This document shows positions 1 to 6,133 of a stretch of DNA of 11,243 nt, piece after piece. Made by a program: the position numbers and the translations under genes. This DNA comes from Thermoplasmata archaeon. GTDB lineage: Archaea; Thermoplasmatota; Thermoplasmata; Thermoplasmatales; Thermoplasmataceae. The stretch lies in the NCBI GenBank assembly GCA_021797525.1, contig JAJZZQ010000103.1, positions 1 to 11,243 of the forward strand. Direction: 5' to 3'. Position 1 is the stretch's first letter. Each line of letters begins with the position of its first letter. The notes under the pieces were generated by a model. It worked only from the letters and a program-made list of their open reading frames with translations. It made no database searches and was not told the DNA's origin.

Positions 1-25
1 ATAACTCAGGCATTAATATGCATAC

Positions 26-367
26 ATGGCAGATAACATACTCGTCATAATATCCAGTGGAGAGGAGGCAGCAGGAAAGGCAATGACCGGAATGAGGTTC
101 GCACACAATGCTGCAAAGAACAAGTGGCTCAATGATGTCAGGATCATACTGTTTGGGCCTTCTGAGAAACTTGCCACCACAAATCAGGAATTTGCTTCCA
201 TGTTAAAGGATGCCATAAGGGACGGCATAATTCCAAACGCCTGCTCTGGTGTCGCAACAAAGGAAAACATTACAGAAAAACTCGTATCTCTGGGCCTTTC
301 CGTAGATCCTATCGGCCCGATTGTTTCTTCCTATATAAAGAAGGGTTATGAGGTCATAACCTTCTAA
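26..367 (+). CDS. DsrE/DsrF-like small sulfur-relay-type protein
   Basis: A 113-residue soluble protein that looks like the DsrE/DsrF-like (TusD-related) alpha/beta family. It has a hydrophobic first strand (residues 4-10, NILVIIS), then a helix containing GKAMTGMRFAHNA, a second strand (RIILFGPSE, 39-47), a conserved-looking segment with one cysteine (NACSGVA, C73), and a C-terminal GYEVITF strand. No signal peptide or membrane segment is visible. Family members bind or carry sulfur as persulfide or act as small oligomeric partners; C73 is the only cysteine and would be the candidate sulfur carrier, which is inference. The ATG at 26 has no clear ribosome binding site, and too little upstream sequence is present to judge a promoter. 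The gene converges on kbl with a 17-bp gap. No sulfurtransferase or heterodisulfide reductase gene is adjacent, so the exact role is unknown. Confidence 0.75.
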   Translation: MADNILVIISSGEEAAGKAMTGMRFAHNAAKNKWLNDVRIILFGPSEKLATTNQEFASMLKDAIRDGIIPNACSGVATKENITEKLVSLGLSVDPIGPIVSSYIKKGYEVITF

Positions 368-377
368 GTTCGGAAAA

Positions 378-412
378 TGCCGGATCAGTGTCCGGTAATT
401 CCCATCTTTTTT
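378..412 (+). terminator. Hairpin plus T-tract between convergent genes
   Basis: TGCCGGA (378-384) can pair with TCCGGTA (391-397, one G-T pair) around a 6-nt loop, and a T6 tract follows at 407-412. It begins 11 bp after the stop codon of the DsrE-like gene and overlaps the kbl stop codon. It could end the rightward transcript; on the minus strand it has no strong T-tract. Seen directly; terminator function is inferred. Confidence 0.4.
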
Positions 413-1572
413 CCTGCCGCTTCAAAGGCATCAACTGTTTTTTCTATATCGCTTTCAGAGTGGACTGCGGATGGCATGAGCCTGATCCTGGCAGTGCCTC
501 TGGGAACTGTTGGGAATACAATCGGTGAGGCGAATATGTCACTTTCCCTGTAGAGTTCTTCGCTTAGAAGAAGCGTCTTCTTCTCGTCCCCTACAATCAC
601 TGGGGTTATGGGGGTCTTTGAGTTCCCAAGGTTGAAACCAGCACTAACTAGACCCTTTTTCAATCTTTCAGCGTTGTTCCACAATTTTCTGAGAAGGGAG
701 TCGTCCCTCTCCATAATTTCAATTGATTTCAGAACTGCAGCCGTATCCGCAGGGTTAAGGGCACTGCTGAACAGAAATGGCCTTGCCTTCCTTTTCAGCA
801 GTTCCATAAGATCTGCGCTCCCAGCTACAAAGCCTCCCATAGAGCCAACCGCCTTTGAGAATGTGCCCATTTCAACATCTACTCTGCTGGAAATATGGAA
901 ATGGTCACAGATGCCTCTGCCGTGGTCTCCAAGCACACCTTCGCCATGTGCATCATCAACATAAGTCATGGAATCATGCTTCTCCGCAATCTCCACAATC
1001 TCATTCAGTGGCGCAATATCACCGTCCATGCTGAACACACCATCAGTTATTATCAGGCTTCTCCTGCCACTCTTCCTCTTCTCCTCCATGACTCTTTCAA
1101 GATCCTTCATATCCATGTGCCTGAATACAGCTCTTGATGCGGAGCTGAGCCTTACACCGTCGATGATGCTTGCATGGTTCAGTTCCTCACTGAAGACTAT
1201 ATCCTCCTTTCCTACCAGCGAGGGTATGGTTCCGGAATTCGCAAGAAGCCCTCCCTGATAGACAAGCGATGATTCCATATGCTTGAATCTGGCAACCTTC
1301 TCTTCAAGCCTGGCATGGAGATCATTTGTTCCTGCAATAGATCTTACTGCACCGGCTCCAACTCCAAATTCATCGATGGCCTCCTTTGCTGCCTTTTTCA
1401 CCTCCGGATGGTTTGCCAGGCCAAGATAATTATTGCTGCACATGTTGAGCTTCATCTTTCCCTCTATCCTGATCCATGGGCCCTGAGAACTCTCAATGAC
1501 CTTTATTGGAACAAATCTTCCGCCTTCCTTCAGTTCTTTAATTTCATCTTTTACCCATCCAAGAGATGTCAT
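385..1572 (-). CDS. kbl: Glycine C-acetyltransferase (2-amino-3-ketobutyrate CoA ligase), alpha-oxoamine synthase family
   Basis: A PLP-dependent fold-type I enzyme of the alpha-oxoamine synthase family. It most likely interconverts 2-amino-3-ketobutyrate plus CoA with glycine plus acetyl-CoA, the second step of threonine breakdown. Using numbering from the upstream ATG at 1602, visible motifs are NMCSNNYLGLANHP (53-66), the aromatic-stacking-type LNHASIIDG (141-149), DDAHGEGVLG (216-225) with the PLP-binding Asp and His, and TFSKAVGSMGG (248-258), where K250 is the predicted Schiff-base lysine. The frame opens at 1602, but the ATG at 1572 is preferred. It gives 395 residues, near the usual length, and family members typically begin just before a W-[IV]-K-[DE]-E-[IL] helix. 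An A/T-rich TATA-like box (1603-1611) would also overlap the longer start. No threonine dehydrogenase gene is nearby. 8-amino-7-oxononanoate synthase (BioF) is the main alternative; the N-terminal region reads more like Kbl. Confidence 0.88.
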   Translation of the reverse strand: MTSLGWVKDEIKELKEGGRFVPIKVIESSQGPWIRIEGKMKLNMCSNNYLGLANHPEVKKAAKEAIDEFGVGAGAVRSIAGTNDLHARLEEKVARFKHMESSLVYQGGLLANSGTIPSLVGKEDIVFSEELNHASIIDGVRLSSASRAVFRHMDMKDLERVMEEKRKSGRRSLIITDGVFSMDGDIAPLNEIVEIAEKHDSMTYVDDAHGEGVLGDHGRGICDHFHISSRVDVEMGTFSKAVGSMGGFVAGSADLMELLKRKARPFLFSSALNPADTAAVLKSIEIMERDDSLLRKLWNNAERLKKGLVSAGFNLGNSKTPITPVIVGDEKKTLLLSEELYRESDIFASPIVFPTVPRGTARIRLMPSAVHSESDIEKTVDAFEAAGKKMGITGH

Positions 1573-1602
1573 GTTATCAAATGTTAATGCAATAAGGGGC
1601 AT

Positions 1603-1611
1603 ATCTATTTT
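1603..1611 (-). promoter_or_regulatory. TATA-like box for kbl
   Basis: On the minus strand this reads AAAATAGAT, centred about 35 nt upstream of the preferred kbl ATG (1572). This spacing matches the arcC and phosphoribosyltransferase promoters in this window and would leave a leader of about 8-10 nt. It is a weak consensus, so the call is tentative. Confidence 0.35.
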
Positions 1612-1682
1612 GGCGGTTGGCCACCCTAACCATGGATACAGAATAATCCTGTAAATGAAACACCGGATGTAGCCTGAATTCC

Positions 1683-1702
1683 TTAAATAACTGCTTCATA
1701 TT
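1683..1702 (+). promoter_or_regulatory. TATA-like elements for arcC
   Basis: TTAAATAA (1683-1690) is centred about 36 bp before the arcC ATG at 1723, and a weaker TTCATATT (1695-1702) is centred about 25 bp before it. Either could place transcription initiation 0-10 nt before the start codon. No GGTGA-type ribosome binding site precedes the ATG, in line with a leaderless or near-leaderless message. Confidence 0.45.
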
Positions 1703-1722
1703 CACCATTTCTCAGTGGCCTT

Positions 1723-2664
1723 ATGGAAAGAATTGTCATAGCTTTTGGAGGGAATGCACTTCTAAGGAAAGGTGATGACCAGACTTTTGAAACTCAGGCA
1801 GAAAGGGCTGAACAGGCATTCCAGAAACTTGCAGAGGTGATTGAGAACAATGAGGTCGTAATATCTCATGGAAATGGTCCACAGGTGGGCTCAATACTTC
1901 TCCAGAACGAATCAGCGGTGAGGACGGTGAAACCTATGCCGCTCCATGCATGCGGGGCCATGTCTCAAGGCCTCATAGGGGAGATGCTCGCAAACGGATG
2001 GGATAGAGTAAGGTTCAAGCTCGCAATATCTAAGGAACCCTCAGTCCTTATGACAAGGTCTGTTGTCGATCAGAACGATCCCGCATTCAGTAATCCAACA
2101 AAGCCCATCGGGCCCTATTACTCAGAGATCGAATCTGCCCGGCTTCAGAAAATGAAGGGATGGAAGATGCGGGAAGAACCTGGTAAAGGCTTCAGAAGGC
2201 TTGTGCCATCCCCAATTCCTGTTGACATCGTGGAAAGGAACCAGATAATTTCACTGATCAGGGAGGGATTTCTTCCTGTTGCCTCCGGTGGGGGAGGAAT
2301 ACCAGTCATAAAGACACCTTCAGGGTACTCAGGTGTGGACGCAGTAATCGACAAGGATCTTGCATCTTCTCTGCTTGCAAGAATAGTGGAGGCATCAACT
2401 TTCATAATCCTGACAGATGTGGAGGGAGCCAAGAGGAACTTCGGCAAGGAAAATGAGGAATTGATTGGGCATGTAAATGCTGAAAGGCTGCAGAGAGATC
2501 TGGACAATGGTCAGTTCGCAAGTGGAAGCATGGGTCCAAAGGTAAGGGCAGCACTGGAATTTGTAAAAAAAGGCGGCAAAAAAGCTGTGATCGGTTCCCT
2601 GGATAAGGCCAGTGAAGTGGCCATGGGTAAATCTGGAACTATAATTGAAGCCGGTTCACTGTGA
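1723..2664 (+). CDS. arcC: Carbamate kinase
   Basis: A 313-residue amino-acid-kinase-fold enzyme of normal carbamate kinase length. It catalyses carbamoyl phosphate + ADP to ATP + carbamate (with NH3 and CO2), or the reverse. Motifs visible in order are AFGGNALL (7-14, phosphate loop), SHGNGPQVG (48-56), MPLHACGAMSQG (72-83), PVASGGGGIPV (185-195), DKDLASSLLA (210-219), ILTDVEG (229-235) and SGSMGPKV (267-274). Family assignment is firm. The gene stands alone: no arginine deiminase (arcA) or ornithine carbamoyltransferase (arcB) gene is next to it. It therefore cannot be tied to the arginine deiminase pathway here; it could make ATP from carbamoyl phosphate or supply carbamoyl phosphate to pyrimidine or arginine synthesis. 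It is divergent from kbl and overlaps the convergent phosphoribosyltransferase by 9 bp at the stop codons. Confidence 0.93.
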   Translation: MERIVIAFGGNALLRKGDDQTFETQAERAEQAFQKLAEVIENNEVVISHGNGPQVGSILLQNESAVRTVKPMPLHACGAMSQGLIGEMLANGWDRVRFKLAISKEPSVLMTRSVVDQNDPAFSNPTKPIGPYYSEIESARLQKMKGWKMREEPGKGFRRLVPSPIPVDIVERNQIISLIREGFLPVASGGGGIPVIKTPSGYSGVDAVIDKDLASSLLARIVEASTFIILTDVEGAKRNFGKENEELIGHVNAERLQRDLDNGQFASGSMGPKVRAALEFVKKGGKKAVIGSLDKASEVAMGKSGTIIEAGSL

Positions 2665-3312
2665 TTCCGGCGGTTTACTGAAGGTATGATCCTCCTGAAC
2701 TATCCTTCCGGATTTCCTGAACTCATCCAGAATATGTGAAAGGAATGAGGAGTCTATGTTCAGGTTAAACTGATCCTTCAGTTCATTCTCAATCTGGGTG
2801 AAAGTCATTCTGCCCTTCAGTATTCTGGAAATAAGGTTGTCAAGGTCCTCGTAAACATTCCATGGGAATATGAACCAGGCCCAGTTCTTCTCATCAATTA
2901 TTTCGGAGAAGAAATCCGGTATGAATGAAGACCTGGTTATATGAAGCATGGTAACTGTTCTGATCTCTGCAGGCTTCTGCTCTTTTATGAAATCATAAGC
3001 AAGTTTCATGCTCTGGCCTGTATCGGTTATATCGTCGACTATCAGGACTTTTTTTCCCTCTATGTTAAGGTTTCCAGGATCCTTAAGAATAGCTTTCCCG
3101 CTTGCTGTAGCAGTTATTCCCCAGTGTTCTGTCTTGACAGAGATCAGATCCTTTATCCAGAGCATATCGGCCAGAACTCTAGCCGGAACGAGTCCACCTC
3201 TTGCAAGGGCTATTATCATATCAGGTCTGTAACTGTTTGAAACCTTTTCCCTGATGTTTCCGCACCATGTGTCTATCTGTTCCCATGAAACCAGTCTGGC
3301 CCTAAAATCCAT
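2656..3312 (-). CDS. Purine-type phosphoribosyltransferase with a C-terminal winged-helix-like extension
   Basis: A 218-residue type I phosphoribosyltransferase, closest in appearance to the archaeal Gpt/Hpt-like group (COG2236-type). Visible are ALARGGLVPARVLAD (35-49, pyrophosphate-loop region), VLIVDDITDTGQS (89-101, the PRPP-binding loop with the two acidic residues D93/D94), and an aromatic WAWFIFPW segment (144-151) like the base-binding hood of archaeal xanthine/guanine enzymes. It probably joins a free purine base to PRPP to make a nucleotide; base preference cannot be read from sequence. After about residue 155 there are some 60 extra residues with a helix-helix-wing pattern (LDNLISRIL, then TFTQIENELKDQF, then SSFLSHILDEFRKSGRI followed by VQEDHTF), suggesting a winged helix. 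The ATG at 3312 is well placed after a TATA box. It overlaps the end of arcC and is divergent from the slipin gene. Confidence 0.85.
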   Translation of the reverse strand: MDFRARLVSWEQIDTWCGNIREKVSNSYRPDMIIALARGGLVPARVLADMLWIKDLISVKTEHWGITATASGKAILKDPGNLNIEGKKVLIVDDITDTGQSMKLAYDFIKEQKPAEIRTVTMLHITRSSFIPDFFSEIIDEKNWAWFIFPWNVYEDLDNLISRILKGRMTFTQIENELKDQFNLNIDSSFLSHILDEFRKSGRIVQEDHTFSKPPESQ

Positions 3313-3343
3313 GTAATATTACCTGCACCTTATCGCAGATTTC

Positions 3344-3351
3344 AATATAAA
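3344..3351 (-). promoter_or_regulatory. TATA-like box for the phosphoribosyltransferase gene
   Basis: The minus strand reads TTTATATT within a longer T/A-rich run, centred about 35 nt upstream of the ATG at 3312. Together with the slipin promoter about 50 bp away on the other strand, it forms a compact divergent promoter region (3313-3424). Confidence 0.5.
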
Positions 3352-3395
3352 AAAATAGGGTTCTTCCAGCAGATTTGTAATTATTTTTGTAAACA

Positions 3396-3403
3396 ATTTT
3401 ATA
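3396..3403 (+). promoter_or_regulatory. TATA box for the slipin gene, consistent with a leaderless start
   Basis: ATTTTATA is centred 25 bp upstream of the ATG at 3425, the spacing expected if transcription starts at or next to the start codon. It decides the start: the longer frame beginning at GTG 3404 would abut the TATA box and lie upstream of the likely transcription start. No ribosome binding site is seen before the ATG. Confidence 0.6.
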
Positions 3404-3424
3404 GTGCGATTGCCATACTTGATC

Positions 3425-4255
3425 ATGTCTACTATTGATTATGTATTCATATTCATAGGAATAGTCATACTCTTGATATTGCTGAGTGGATTGCACATTC
3501 TGAAGGAATGGGAAAGAGGAGCTGTTTTCACTCTAGGAAGGTTCACCCAGATGAAGGGGCCGGGTATTGTATATGTATATCCATTCATTTCAAAGCTGAA
3601 TCCAATAATCTCAACAAGAATACAGGCTGTATCATTCAAGACAGAAAGCACATTCACAAAGGATAATGTTCCAATAAATGTGGATGCTGTGATGTATTTC
3701 CAGGTAATTGACCCTCAGAAATCTGTATTGAATGTTGAAAATTTCGGAGTTGCAACCAACTATTCTGCTCAGACTACATTGAGAGAGGTCCTGGGCAAAT
3801 CATCCTTCGATGAAATTCTATCAGAGAGGGAAAAGATTGGAGAGGCCGCAAGGGAGATCATTGATGAGAAGACAGAGCACTGGGGTATAAAGGTCTCATC
3901 TGTTGAAATAAGGGATGTAATAGTTCCAAATGCACTTCAGGAGGCAATGTCGAGGCAGGCCTCAGCAGAGAGGGAGAGAAGATCCAGGGTAACTCTGGCT
4001 CTGGCAGAGGTTGAAGCGGCGCAGAAGATGGTTGAGGCTGCGGATCAGTATACAACCAATCCAACTGCATTCCAGCTGAGATGGCTTAACATACTATACG
4101 AAATTGGCCTGGAAGGCAAGGGGACACTTATGATGGTCCCAGTTCAGACACCTACAGCAGGCTCAGTTGAACCGATGACTGTTATGGGTCTGGATGAGGT
4201 TGCCAAAAACATTAAGGAGATGACCAGGGCTTCGCAACAGAAGCAGCAAAGCTGA
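3425..4255 (+). CDS. Slipin / stomatin-like SPFH-domain membrane protein
   Basis: A 276-residue slipin. Residues 7-24 form one hydrophobic segment (YVFIFIGIVILLILLSGL) anchoring the N terminus in the membrane. The SPFH/band-7 domain runs from about 28 to 185, with the typical openings LKEWERGAVFTLGRF (26-40) and KGPGIVYVYPF (44-54), the pattern VDAVMYFQVIDP (86-97), TLREVLGKSSFDEILSERE (118-136), and IRDVIVPNALQEAMSRQASAERERR (162-186). A helical A/E/R-rich stretch (178-206) suits a coiled-coil oligomerisation region, followed by the C-terminal LRWLNILYEIG...GTLMMVPV. Slipins form membrane-bound rings or cages that organise membranes and regulate proteases or channels. The usual partner, NfeD or STOPP-type protease, is not adjacent. 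The C-terminal 44 bp overlap ksgA tail to tail. Confidence 0.92.
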   Translation: MSTIDYVFIFIGIVILLILLSGLHILKEWERGAVFTLGRFTQMKGPGIVYVYPFISKLNPIISTRIQAVSFKTESTFTKDNVPINVDAVMYFQVIDPQKSVLNVENFGVATNYSAQTTLREVLGKSSFDEILSEREKIGEAAREIIDEKTEHWGIKVSSVEIRDVIVPNALQEAMSRQASAERERRSRVTLALAEVEAAQKMVEAADQYTTNPTAFQLRWLNILYEIGLEGKGTLMMVPVQTPTAGSVEPMTVMGLDEVAKNIKEMTRASQQKQQS

Positions 4256-4970
4256 AGATCTCCTCAGGAGATAAATCTTCAACCCTTTTTTCATGGAACT
4301 CCTCAGGGGAGTCCTTATAAATTGACCCGATTTTTTTCCTTCTGTGTGAGAACAATTCTTTGATAACATCCTCAACAGCCTTCAATTCTGATTCTTTGTG
4401 CTGATTCAGCGGAGTTAAGGTAATGATTGCGGAATCGACTTCAGGTATGGGGGAAAAGCAGTTCCTGGGTACTTTCCGTTCAATCCTTGCCCTGTATCTG
4501 AGCTGTGTACTTACTGAAAGCCTTGAGTAGTCTCCTGTTCCTTTGGCTGCAACCATCCTTCTTGCAAATTCAGCCTGTACCATAAGAATACATTTGCTGA
4601 AAGTGAATCTATTCAGTGAAAACAGTATAGGAGATGAGATGCTGTATGGTATGTTTCCAAAAATTGCGTCAACTGACATTCCTCCGATCTTCAGAAAATC
4701 TCCTTTGATCAGATTCAGCTTTCCACTGGAAATATCCTCACTAAATTTTTCCTCAAGGTACTGTACAAAACGATGATCCGACTCTACAGCAGTGACCCTG
4801 GCCCCAGATTGAAGAAGAAAACCTGTCAGTGATCCCTCTCCCGGACCAATTTCAAGAATTGATGTATAATCATTTATATCAAAAAGTGTGGCCTCAAACA
4901 TGGCCATGTTCCTGTCCTTCAGGAACACCTGCCCGTATTTTCTGTATTTCCCAGACTCAAGCGGCCTCAT
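4212..4970 (-). CDS. ksgA: 16S rRNA dimethyladenosine transferase (KsgA/Dim1)
   Basis: A 252-residue SAM-dependent rRNA N6,N6-dimethyltransferase acting on the two adjacent adenosines in the 3'-terminal helix of 16S rRNA late in small-subunit assembly. Visible motifs are YGQVFLKD (12-19), SAM motif I SILEIGPGEGSLTG (37-50), acidic loop VESD (62-65), GDF (90-92) and catalytic motif IV GNIPYSISSPILF (105-117). Motif IV reads NIPY where bacteria usually have NLPY. The segment CFSPIPEVDSAIITL is the typical C-terminal substrate motif, and a helical C-terminal domain follows. ATG 4970 overlaps the DUF655 stop by 4 bp (ATGA) and has no good ribosome binding site of its own, so translational coupling is likely. 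It is the last recognisable gene of the minus-strand operon. Its 3' end overlaps slipin by 44 bp; a T5 run follows the stop on its strand (4205-4209). Confidence 0.95.
   Translation of the reverse strand: MRPLESGKYRKYGQVFLKDRNMAMFEATLFDINDYTSILEIGPGEGSLTGFLLQSGARVTAVESDHRFVQYLEEKFSEDISSGKLNLIKGDFLKIGGMSVDAIFGNIPYSISSPILFSLNRFTFSKCILMVQAEFARRMVAAKGTGDYSRLSVSTQLRYRARIERKVPRNCFSPIPEVDSAIITLTPLNQHKESELKAVEDVIKELFSHRRKKIGSIYKDSPEEFHEKRVEDLSPEEIFSFAASVAKPWSSP
4254..4291 (+). terminator. Strong hairpin plus T6, likely slipin terminator, inside ksgA
   Basis: GAAGATCTCC (4254-4263) can pair with GGAG (4267-4270) and ATCTTC (4275-4280), with a 3-nt loop and a 4-nt bulge, giving about ten base pairs. 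A T6 tract follows at 4286-4291. The stem starts within the slipin stop codon (4253-4255). The whole element lies within the antisense coding sequence of ksgA, where it encodes part of the segment around EKRVEDLSPEE. Sequence features are direct; termination is inferred. Confidence 0.5.
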
Positions 4971-5515
4971 CTTGCAACGAACAGTTTGTATTTCTCGTTC
5001 CTTTCCTGGAGCTCCTCAACAATCCTGTTCGCTATCATCTTCTGTGGGTGATGGACTGTCTTTATTCTTTCTGAAACTTCATCCAGTGTTGTGAATGGTT
5101 TCTTCTTTCTCTCCTCAATGACAGACCACATACTCTTGTTCCCAAAACCGGGAAGCAATTCCAGCGAATGCATCCTGGTGTTTATGGACTCTGCCTTATT
5201 GAAAAACTCCACAAAAAAAGGTTCTCTTTTTCTGACTATGGTTTCAAGTATGAATGGAAGCTCATTCATTGCGGCATTTGTCAGTTCTGAGTATGGTATT
5301 CTCCTCTTTACAGATAGCACTTTGTCTCTCTTCTGCTGATCCTTGCCTATGTAAACTCTGTCGCCTATTGCAATGACAGCGTTAGGTTTTGGGATGAGTT
5401 CAAGCAGCTTGAATTCCATTTCGCCTACGGCTAATGCAAGGGACGTTTTATGGTAACTTTTATCATTTGCCCTCCCCTGCGGCAAATAATCCAGAATATA
5501 GGCGAATTCTTCCAA
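4967..5515 (-). CDS. DUF655 family putative RNA-binding protein (COG1491 type)
   Basis: A 182-residue protein of the archaeal DUF655 family, whose biochemical role is not established to my knowledge. The N-terminal part (about 3-75) has the beta-rich look of an OB/S1-like fold: AYILDYLPQG at the start, then LALAVGEMEFKLLELIPK and IAIGDRVYIGK. A charged helical linker follows. The C-terminal part (118-170) contains LELLPGFGNKSMWSVIEERKKKPF and SLDEV-like TLDEVSERI, a helix-hairpin-helix nucleic-acid-binding unit. Both halves suit RNA binding. The start is TTG at 5515: a TGA lies in frame four codons upstream, family members typically begin M-E-E-[FY]-A-Y-x-L-D, and a TGAGGT ribosome binding site sits 6 nt before it. 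The gene lies 13 nt after rpo4 and overlaps ksgA by 4 bp, pointing to a job in ribosome or RNA maturation. Confidence 0.88.
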   Translation of the reverse strand: MEEFAYILDYLPQGRANDKSYHKTSLALAVGEMEFKLLELIPKPNAVIAIGDRVYIGKDQQKRDKVLSVKRRIPYSELTNAAMNELPFILETIVRKREPFFVEFFNKAESINTRMHSLELLPGFGNKSMWSVIEERKKKPFTTLDEVSERIKTVHHPQKMIANRIVEELQERNEKYKLFVAR

Positions 5516-5521
5516 TTCCTG

Positions 5522-5527
5522 ACCTCA
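5522..5527 (-). promoter_or_regulatory. Ribosome binding site of DUF655 (TTG start)
   Basis: The minus strand reads TGAGGT, ending 6 nt before the TTG at 5515. It matches the archaeal anti-Shine-Dalgarno (GGAGGTGAT core) and supports the TTG as the true start. It lies just after the rpo4 stop codon. Confidence 0.6.
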
Positions 5528-5528
5528 T

Positions 5529-5834
5529 TCAGTCTTCAGAGAAAAGGGCGATGAGATTATTTAATTCTTCCTCACTCAGAAGGACACTATAGGAGGCAAG
5601 AATACTCGTAACTTCCTCCTTGTTCTTCGGGGCTATGTCCACGAGCTTTGTTGCAACCTTCTCACTTAACTTGAATCTCTTGACAAGTTCAGACTTTATC
5701 TTCTTTGCATCGGAGCCTTTCATCTTCATAAGGTGCTCTACGTATGAAAGGTTCTCACCTTCTGTTTCTGTATATTCGCTCTTCTTTGAGAGCAAATCGT
5801 AGGCTTCAGGGATCGAGATGTACCTGGTTTTCAT
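5529..5834 (-). CDS. rpoF: DNA-directed RNA polymerase subunit Rpo4 (RpoF, Rpb4 homologue)
   Basis: A 101-residue Rpb4-family protein. With Rpo7 it forms the stalk of archaeal RNA polymerase, which binds emerging RNA and helps initiation and termination. Family features are the N-terminal YISIPEAYDLLSKK (5-18), the helix with SYVEHLMKMKGSDAKKIKSELV (30-51), and the HRDC-like C-terminal helices with LSEKVATKLVDIAPKNKEEV (56-75) and ASYSVLLSEEELNNLIALF (80-98). Length is normal for the archaeal subunit. ATG 5834 overlaps the eL21 stop by 1 nt (TGATG), and a GGTG motif lies 4 nt upstream inside the final eL21 codons. The eL21-Rpo4-DUF655 order is a conserved archaeal neighbourhood. Confidence 0.93.
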   Translation of the reverse strand: MKTRYISIPEAYDLLSKKSEYTETEGENLSYVEHLMKMKGSDAKKIKSELVKRFKLSEKVATKLVDIAPKNKEEVTSILASYSVLLSEEELNNLIALFSED

Positions 5835-6133
5835 CAGACACCATCAATCTTCTTAAGGTGAACTGGTCCAGCGAGTATCATCTTTTCCTTTCCGCCTACT
5901 TTAACCTTAACCATATAACATGATCCCTGGGCCCGTACAACTCTACCTGTGAGTCCCTGAAACCCATGGTGAGGCATTCCTGAATGAACTGATGGCTCTA
6001 TGGATATGGCAGCCAGATCTCCCTCGCTGAATCTCTTTAAGAACTCGTTAACCTTGGGCATTCCTTTTTCCGATGCCCTTTTAGTCATTTTCATCCTGGA
6101 GCCCGCTCTAGGGCCATGCGACATCTTAACCAT
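5834..6133 (-). CDS. rpl21e: Large-subunit ribosomal protein eL21 (L21e)
   Basis: A 99-residue basic protein matching archaeal/eukaryotic eL21. The N-terminal MVKMSHGPRAGSR is the typical RNA-binding start (usually MVK-S-G-R), followed by FLKRFSEGDLAAISIEPSVHSGMPHHGFQGLTGRVV (31-66), the signature core, and KVKVGGKEKMILAGPVHLKKI at the C terminus. It binds 23S/5S rRNA in the central protuberance region of the large subunit. ATG 6133 directly abuts the pus10 stop codon (TAA then ATG, no gap). The ribosome binding site GGTGA (6138-6142) is formed by the last pus10 codons. The stop overlaps the rpo4 start. Confidence 0.95.
   Translation of the reverse strand: MVKMSHGPRAGSRMKMTKRASEKGMPKVNEFLKRFSEGDLAAISIEPSVHSGMPHHGFQGLTGRVVRAQGSCYMVKVKVGGKEKMILAGPVHLKKIDGV

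Noticed and set aside
2145..2507. A 120-codon minus-strand frame inside arcC
   Set aside because: It is the antisense shadow of conserved carbamate kinase sequence with no family match.
3404..3424. Longer slipin start at GTG 3404
   Set aside because: It abuts the TATA box (3396-3403) and lies upstream of the likely transcription start; the ATG at 3425 gives the normal slipin N terminus with the hydrophobic anchor.
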